Shown in pieces: positions 60,040-64,000 of a DNA stretch of 64,000 nucleotides; position 1 is the first letter of the stretch, and the number at the start of each line of letters is the position of its first letter. Origin of the DNA: Streptomyces sp. A3M-1-3 (lineage in GTDB: Bacteria; Actinomycetota; Actinomycetes; Streptomycetales; Streptomycetaceae); contig NZ_JANAVP010000026.1 of the NCBI RefSeq assembly GCF_024213665.1, positions 38,001-102,000 of the forward strand. Direction: 5' to 3'. A program made the position numbers and the translations under genes. The notes beneath the pieces are model-generated. The model was not told the DNA's origin. It saw only the letters and a program-made list of their open reading frames with translations, and did no database searches.

Positions 60040-61275
60040 TTGTCCGACCGTCCTGTCGTCCTGGTCGTGGCCGCGGCCGACATGGAAGCCGAGGCGTATC
60101 GCGGCTACTGCCTTGAGTCCGTGGCAGCCGTCTACGACGTCGTCTTGATCACCGGTGAGGAGCCGTCGTGGGAGGTGCCGTACATCCGGGACTGCGTGGT
60201 CGTGCCCGACCCGACCGACCAGGCGGCGCTGTCTGCCGCCGGCCGTACGCTGGCCGACCGCTACGACCTGGCTGGGGTGTTCACCTGGACCGAGTGGTAT
60301 CTCGTCCCGGTCGCACGCCTCGCACGCCAGCTCGGCCTGCCCACCACCGCCCCGGAGGTGATGCAGGCGTGCCGCAACAAGGCCACCGCAAGGGCCCTGT
60401 TCGCCCGCCACGGTGTCCCGTCGGCCGTGTCGGTGAGCGTCCGCACCCGCGAGGAGGCGCACGCTGCAGCGGAGCGGATCGGCTACCCGGTCGTCCTGAA
60501 GCCCGCCGCGCACGCGGCCAGCATCGGCGTGATCCGCGCCGACACTCCTGAACAGCTCACCGCTGCCTTCGAGTTCGCCGACCGAGCCGCCCGCCTGGGG
60601 ACGGAGAGCACGAGTGTCCTGGTCGAGGAGTACCTCGACGGGCCCGAGGTCTCGGTCGAGTGCGTCACCTACTGGGGCGAGACCATCGTCGTCGCGGTGA
60701 CCCGCAAGACCGTCAGCCCCGCGCCGTTCTTCGAGGAGCTGGCGCACTCCGTTGACGCCGCCGACCCGCTCCTCGACACCGTCGCCCCCGTCGCGAGGGC
60801 CGCGATCCGCGCGCTCGGGATCACCGACGGCGTCAGCCACGCCGAGATGCGCCTCGTTGGCGGCCGGCCCCGGCTCATCGAGGTCAACGGTCGCATCGCC
60901 GGGGACATGATCGGCCACCTGGTGCACCTCGCCACCGGCATCGACCTGCCGCGCGCAGCTGCCGACATCGCCTGCGACCGCGCGCCCGACCTTGCCCCGA
61001 CCAGGTCCTCGGCTGCCGTGATCCAGCTGATCTACCCCGAGACCTCCGGCACCCTCACCAGCCTTCGCTTCGACGGCCCCCGCCCGCCGTGGCTGGAGCG
61101 GGTCCACTTCCAGCACCGTCCCGGCGACCAGCTCGTCGTCCCCGCGGATGGCGGCGACATGTTCACCGCCCGGATCGGCTACCTCATCACCACCGGCCCC
61201 ACTGCCGCGACCGCCGAAGCCCGCGCCTCCACCGCCCTCGGCCGCCTCACTTTCCGCCTCGCCTCCGCCTCCTGA
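60040..61275 (+). CDS. ATP-grasp carboxylate-amine ligase
   Basis: 411 residues from TTG 60040, with CGAGGAG upstream. ATP-grasp signatures: YPVVLKPAAHAASIGVI (ATP-binding Lys, residue about 151), VLVEEYLDGPEVSVECVT, and the metal-binding EVNGRIAGDMIGHL near residue 280. Such enzymes join a carboxylate to an amine; family members make amino-acid or dipeptide amides or peptide natural products. With the MFS exporter 400 bp upstream it may form a small biosynthetic unit on the element. Substrate unknown. Confidence 0.85.
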   Translation: MSDRPVVLVVAAADMEAEAYRGYCLESVAAVYDVVLITGEEPSWEVPYIRDCVVVPDPTDQAALSAAGRTLADRYDLAGVFTWTEWYLVPVARLARQLGLPTTAPEVMQACRNKATARALFARHGVPSAVSVSVRTREEAHAAAERIGYPVVLKPAAHAASIGVIRADTPEQLTAAFEFADRAARLGTESTSVLVEEYLDGPEVSVECVTYWGETIVVAVTRKTVSPAPFFEELAHSVDAADPLLDTVAPVARAAIRALGITDGVSHAEMRLVGGRPRLIEVNGRIAGDMIGHLVHLATGIDLPRAAADIACDRAPDLAPTRSSAAVIQLIYPETSGTLTSLRFDGPRPPWLERVHFQHRPGDQLVVPADGGDMFTARIGYLITTGPTAATAEARASTALGRLTFRLASAS

Positions 61276-61288
61276 TCACCGGAGACAC

Positions 61289-62155
61289 ATGTCCCCTGAC
61301 GACGACCTTTGCACCATCGATGGAGACGTCTACGTCTCCCCGCGCTACCTCGCCGGCTCCACCGCGATCGGCGATCCTGCCCTCGCCCCGCTCCGCGACC
61401 TCGGCTGGGAATTGGAGAACGACGACCTCGGCAACGCCTACCTGAACGCGCCCGACCACAAGGTCCGCCTCGGCTACCTCCCCGAAGGCGACGACGACGG
61501 CCTCTGGCGCATCAACGCCTACAAGGACCCGTTCGGCCCACCGACCTGGGGCGTCTGTTTCAACGACTCCTGCCCGACGGAGTTCGCCCGCGCCTTCACC
61601 ACCGCCCTCGCCGAAGCGTACGAACAGGGCCCTGACACCTACCTCGCAGCGCCCGATCCCAGGAGCAAGGACCGCGACCCGTTCCTCGCGGTCGTCCCCC
61701 TCATCAACCGCGGCTGGCAGATCGACCGCCCCCGCTGGGGGGTGTTCGCAGTCCAGTCAGCCGACGGGTTCGCCGGGCTGGAGTTCACCACCGGAAACCT
61801 TGACCCGGAAGCCGAGCTGACCACCCGCGACGCCCGCTGGCAGATGTGGGCCGGCACCTCGATCGACCGCCCCGCCTGGTACGCCACCGCCAGCACCGAC
61901 ACCCCCGTCGCCCTGCTCAAGGCCGTCACCGAGTGCGTCTCCGACCCGGCTCCGCTGCCCCGATGGCGACAGAACACCCACAGCTACATCGAAGGCATGG
62001 CCCAGCTCACCCCCATCCTCCCGCCGCGCCCGCCGGCCCCGACCCCGCTCGACGTCCAGCGGGCCGCCCCCCGCCGACCGGCCGCGCTCCCCGCCTCCAG
62101 CGTGCCGCGCTGGAGCACCACCAGTCGCCCCGCGCTGCCCGGACCTCGACGTTGA
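61289..62155 (+). CDS. DUF317 protein of the plus arm
   Basis: 288 residues, ATG 61289 with CGGAG upstream. Two DUF317 halves: VSPRYLAGSTAIGDPAL then YKDPFGPPTWGVCFNDSCPT, and ARWQMWAGTSIDRPAWYATA. It is the only intact DUF317 gene on the plus strand; the others lie in the minus arm. Function unknown. Confidence 0.72.
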   Translation: MSPDDDLCTIDGDVYVSPRYLAGSTAIGDPALAPLRDLGWELENDDLGNAYLNAPDHKVRLGYLPEGDDDGLWRINAYKDPFGPPTWGVCFNDSCPTEFARAFTTALAEAYEQGPDTYLAAPDPRSKDRDPFLAVVPLINRGWQIDRPRWGVFAVQSADGFAGLEFTTGNLDPEAELTTRDARWQMWAGTSIDRPAWYATASTDTPVALLKAVTECVSDPAPLPRWRQNTHSYIEGMAQLTPILPPRPPAPTPLDVQRAAPRRPAALPASSVPRWSTTSRPALPGPRR

Positions 62156-62192
62156 CCACCCGCTGCCTGACCGTCCGCCCGGAGGCGCCTGA

Positions 62193-62687
62193 TTGGCCCT
62201 GTACGCCCGCGAGTTCTTCGTGGATCACCTGAAGCTCCCGTTCGCCGATGCCGTCGTCGTCGGCAACTCCTACTACGCGACACCCATGCCCGGCGGCCCG
62301 CTGAGGCTGCGAATCGAATTCTCGCGCACCATCCGGGCAGACGAGTACGACGGCCTGCGACTCGCCACCATCCACCAGGACGGCGGCGAACTCGACGCCG
62401 TGGCATTGCGGTTCGAGGACCACAGGACCTTCGAGCACCGCGATGCGACCCAGGGCTGCGGCCCGTCGCACTCGGGATACGGCACGTTCTACGAGTTCCG
62501 CGACCGACCCGACTGGGTGCCGTGGGAAGGCGCCCACACCAACGGGCTCTGTGCTGCCATCGAGCAGTACACGTCGGTGTGGTTCCCCGGCGCCTGGAAG
62601 ACGTCCTCCCCGTCTCGCACTGCGGGCCGCACCGCGCGGAAGGCCCTGCCCCGACCATCCGCCCCTAGCGGGAGCCGCTCCCGCTGA
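62193..62687 (+). CDS. Element protein, unknown function
   Basis: 164 residues from TTG 62193 with GGAGG upstream. Beta-rich core (FADAVVVGNSYYATPMPGG, RLRIEFSRTIRADEYDGLRL) and a conserved-looking GYGTFYEFRDRPDWVPWEGA. Basic tail. Not recognised; position just before the surface protein might suggest a role at the envelope, but no signal peptide is present. Confidence 0.55.
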   Translation: MALYAREFFVDHLKLPFADAVVVGNSYYATPMPGGPLRLRIEFSRTIRADEYDGLRLATIHQDGGELDAVALRFEDHRTFEHRDATQGCGPSHSGYGTFYEFRDRPDWVPWEGAHTNGLCAAIEQYTSVWFPGAWKTSSPSRTAGRTARKALPRPSAPSGSRSR

Positions 62688-62749
62688 ACCACCGGCCACT
62701 CGCTCTGCACCCTCCTTCGCCACCACCTTCATCCTTCAGGAGTTCCTTC

Positions 62750-63793
62750 TTGCGTATCAGCCCCGCCCGCCGTCTTCCCGCTGCCGTCGCCGTCGCCGCC
62801 GCGGTGACCGGCACCCTCACCTGGACGCCGGCCGCGAGTGCCCAGTCGGCCGAGCCGACGCACTCCGCCTTCACCGCTCTCACCGAGACCCCGGCACCCG
62901 ACGCCGGCAGTGTCGCGATCATCAAGAAGGACCCGGCCGGCGGCCTTCTGGCGGGCGCCTCGTTCCTACTCATGGACGCCACCGGCCATGAGGCCGGCCG
63001 CGGAAAGACGGACGCGCAGGGGAAGCTGACCTTCCCCGACCTCGCACCGGGCGTCTACCGGCTGAAGGAGACCGGCTCCGGCAGCCCGCTCCACGACCTC
63101 GTCGCCGACCAGGACGTCATCGTCACCCCGGGCGCCACCGCCCGCCTGACGATCGTCGACCCGTTCAAGCCCGCCCAGGTCCTCCTCAAGGCCAAGGACG
63201 ACAAGACCGGCAAGCTCCTCCCCGGCTCCACCGTGAACATCGGCAGCGGCAAGGAGACCCTGCTCACCCTCACCACCGGACCGAAGGGCACCGCCACCGG
63301 CGAACTACCGGTGACCAGCAGGAAGACCGAGTTCTGGGTCAAGCAGGTCAAGGCACCCGAGGGCTATGACCTCTACAAGCCTTCGAAGACCTTCACCGCC
63401 GGCCCCGGCGCACCGGTCACCGTGACCGTCACCAACGCCAAGACCGCCACCACCCCGAAACCCACGCCGACGGAGAAGCCGACGGAACAGCCGACCGGCA
63501 CCCCGTCCACGCCCACAGACCAGCCGACCCACGACGCCTCCGGCGAGTCGCAGCCTGCCCCCACGGCCACCGGCACGCCGGACGCCGATTCCTCTCTCGC
63601 CCCTTCTGCGGACGCGACGGACACCGCGTCGCCGAAGACTCCGGAAGGCTCACTCGCCCACACGGGCACCGACGCTAACCCGTGGATCCTCGGCGGAGCC
63701 GGGCTCCTCCTCGCCGCAGGCACGGGCGCGGTCGTCGCCGCCCGTCGTCGGACGACCTCCGAGCCCGAGCAGGACGACGAGAAGACCAACTAA
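62750..63793 (+). CDS. Sortase-anchored surface protein with SpaA-like domains
   Basis: 347 residues, TTG 62750. Sec signal peptide (RRLPAAVAVAAAVTGTLTW, cleavage near ASA-Q). Two prealbumin/SpaA-like beta domains (DPAGGLLAGASFLLMDATG with DLAPGVYRLKETGSG; DDKTGKLLPGSTVNIGSG), a long Thr/Pro stalk, and a wall-sorting end: SLAHTGTD (LAxTG), hydrophobic helix ILGGAGLLLAAGTGAVVAA and a basic tail. Predicted to be displayed on the cell wall by class E sortase. It could help mycelia adhere during mating. A hairpin terminator follows. Confidence 0.85.
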   Translation: MRISPARRLPAAVAVAAAVTGTLTWTPAASAQSAEPTHSAFTALTETPAPDAGSVAIIKKDPAGGLLAGASFLLMDATGHEAGRGKTDAQGKLTFPDLAPGVYRLKETGSGSPLHDLVADQDVIVTPGATARLTIVDPFKPAQVLLKAKDDKTGKLLPGSTVNIGSGKETLLTLTTGPKGTATGELPVTSRKTEFWVKQVKAPEGYDLYKPSKTFTAGPGAPVTVTVTNAKTATTPKPTPTEKPTEQPTGTPSTPTDQPTHDASGESQPAPTATGTPDADSSLAPSADATDTASPKTPEGSLAHTGTDANPWILGGAGLLLAAGTGAVVAARRRTTSEPEQDDEKTN

Positions 63794-63805
63794 CCCCAAT
63801 CGAAA

Positions 63806-63839
63806 AGCAGGCCCCCCGTGATTCCCCGGGGAGCCTGCT
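63806..63839. terminator. Hairpin terminator after the surface protein gene
   Basis: AGCAGGC (63806-63812) pairs with GCCTGCT (63833-63839), extended by the C run and CCGGGGA between them, giving a strong GC-rich stem. A run of four A precedes it, so the minus strand carries a short T tract; on the plus strand no T run follows, which is common in Streptomyces. Confidence 0.7.
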
Positions 63840-64000
63840 GCGTATACCGCCTTCCCCGGCCAGGAGCAGCGGATTCAGCAAAGAACTCGGGAGCACTGGG
63901 CGATACGCCTAGGGTCCGCTGGGACTAGATGATCGATTCCAAGGGATGGGTTGCGCGCATGAGACGAGGGCGTCCAACGTCAGTGTGTGAAGACAGAGTT
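63840..64000 (+). other. Window end, possible start of another gene
   Basis: No supported gene up to 63928. From ATG 63929 a frame stays open to the window end (IDSKGWVARMRRGRPTSV), without a clear ribosome-binding site; too short to judge. Confidence 0.25.

Noticed and set aside
58579..61275. An 898-codon open frame
   Set aside because: Its first 480 codons are an Arg/Pro-rich shadow of the exporter and the small gene; the ATP-grasp protein starts at 60040.

Overview
The window reads as Streptomyces or a close relative. It has very high GC with G/C third codon positions, many GTG and TTG starts, strings of GTGA/ATGA/TTGA-overlapped genes, and typical streptomycete families (DUF317, DUF4913, an SCO6880-type conjugation protein, a sortase-E style LAHTG surface protein). 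All calls come from reading the sequence; no database search was run.

Left part (1-14 kb): a worn accessory region of defence and stress genes. It holds a broken winged-helix gene, a complete TerY-P triad (vWA protein, PP2C phosphatase and kinase-like protein, as in E. coli yegL/yegK/yegI), a frameshifted GIY-YIG nuclease, an arsM scrap, a 1732-residue NACHT/STAND protein with an N-terminal restriction-nuclease-like domain, the 5' half of a tRNA-Arg(UCU), and a PD-(D/E)XK nuclease. Between 15.3 and 18.3 kb lies a small cassette that could make a modified peptide: a 58-residue acidic peptide, a JmjC oxygenase, an aldo/keto reductase and a convergent phosphotransferase.

Right part (18.3-63.8 kb): a conjugative or integrative element. 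Two gene arms diverge from about 51.3 kb. The long minus arm runs from 51.0 down to 18.3 kb. In transcription order it encodes an NlpC/P60-transglycosylase cell-wall hydrolase, a small membrane protein, a VirB8/TcpC-like protein, a VirB6/TrbL-like channel protein, an SCO6880-type protein and a VirB4-like ATPase. Next come many small element-specific proteins (lipoprotein, DUF317 proteins, paralog pairs, an MFS exporter) and the VirD4-like coupling ATPase. It ends with a DNA-handling tail: an orphan TrpA-like protein, a PP-loop PAPS-reductase-like protein, a C5-cytosine methyltransferase, and a protein with DnaB N-terminal domains. The plus arm (51.5-63.8 kb) encodes a beta-class DNA methyltransferase, DUF4913, a RelE/ParE-like protein, winged-helix proteins, an SH3 secreted protein, an MFS exporter, an ATP-grasp ligase, DUF317 and a sortase-anchored surface protein. 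No relaxase, integrase or replication initiator is recognisable, so the element probably continues outside the window.

The most unusual signals are: (i) a mirror-symmetric divergent promoter at 51254-51372 with a 25-bp palindrome at its centre; (ii) three dispersed copies of a covarying hairpin with an AACATAG tail; (iii) at least four minus-arm genes whose best-supported start codon is ATC or ATT; (iv) several genes broken by single-base changes in C runs, plus one broken by a 7-bp tandem repeat; and (v) the small-peptide/JmjC/AKR cassette.
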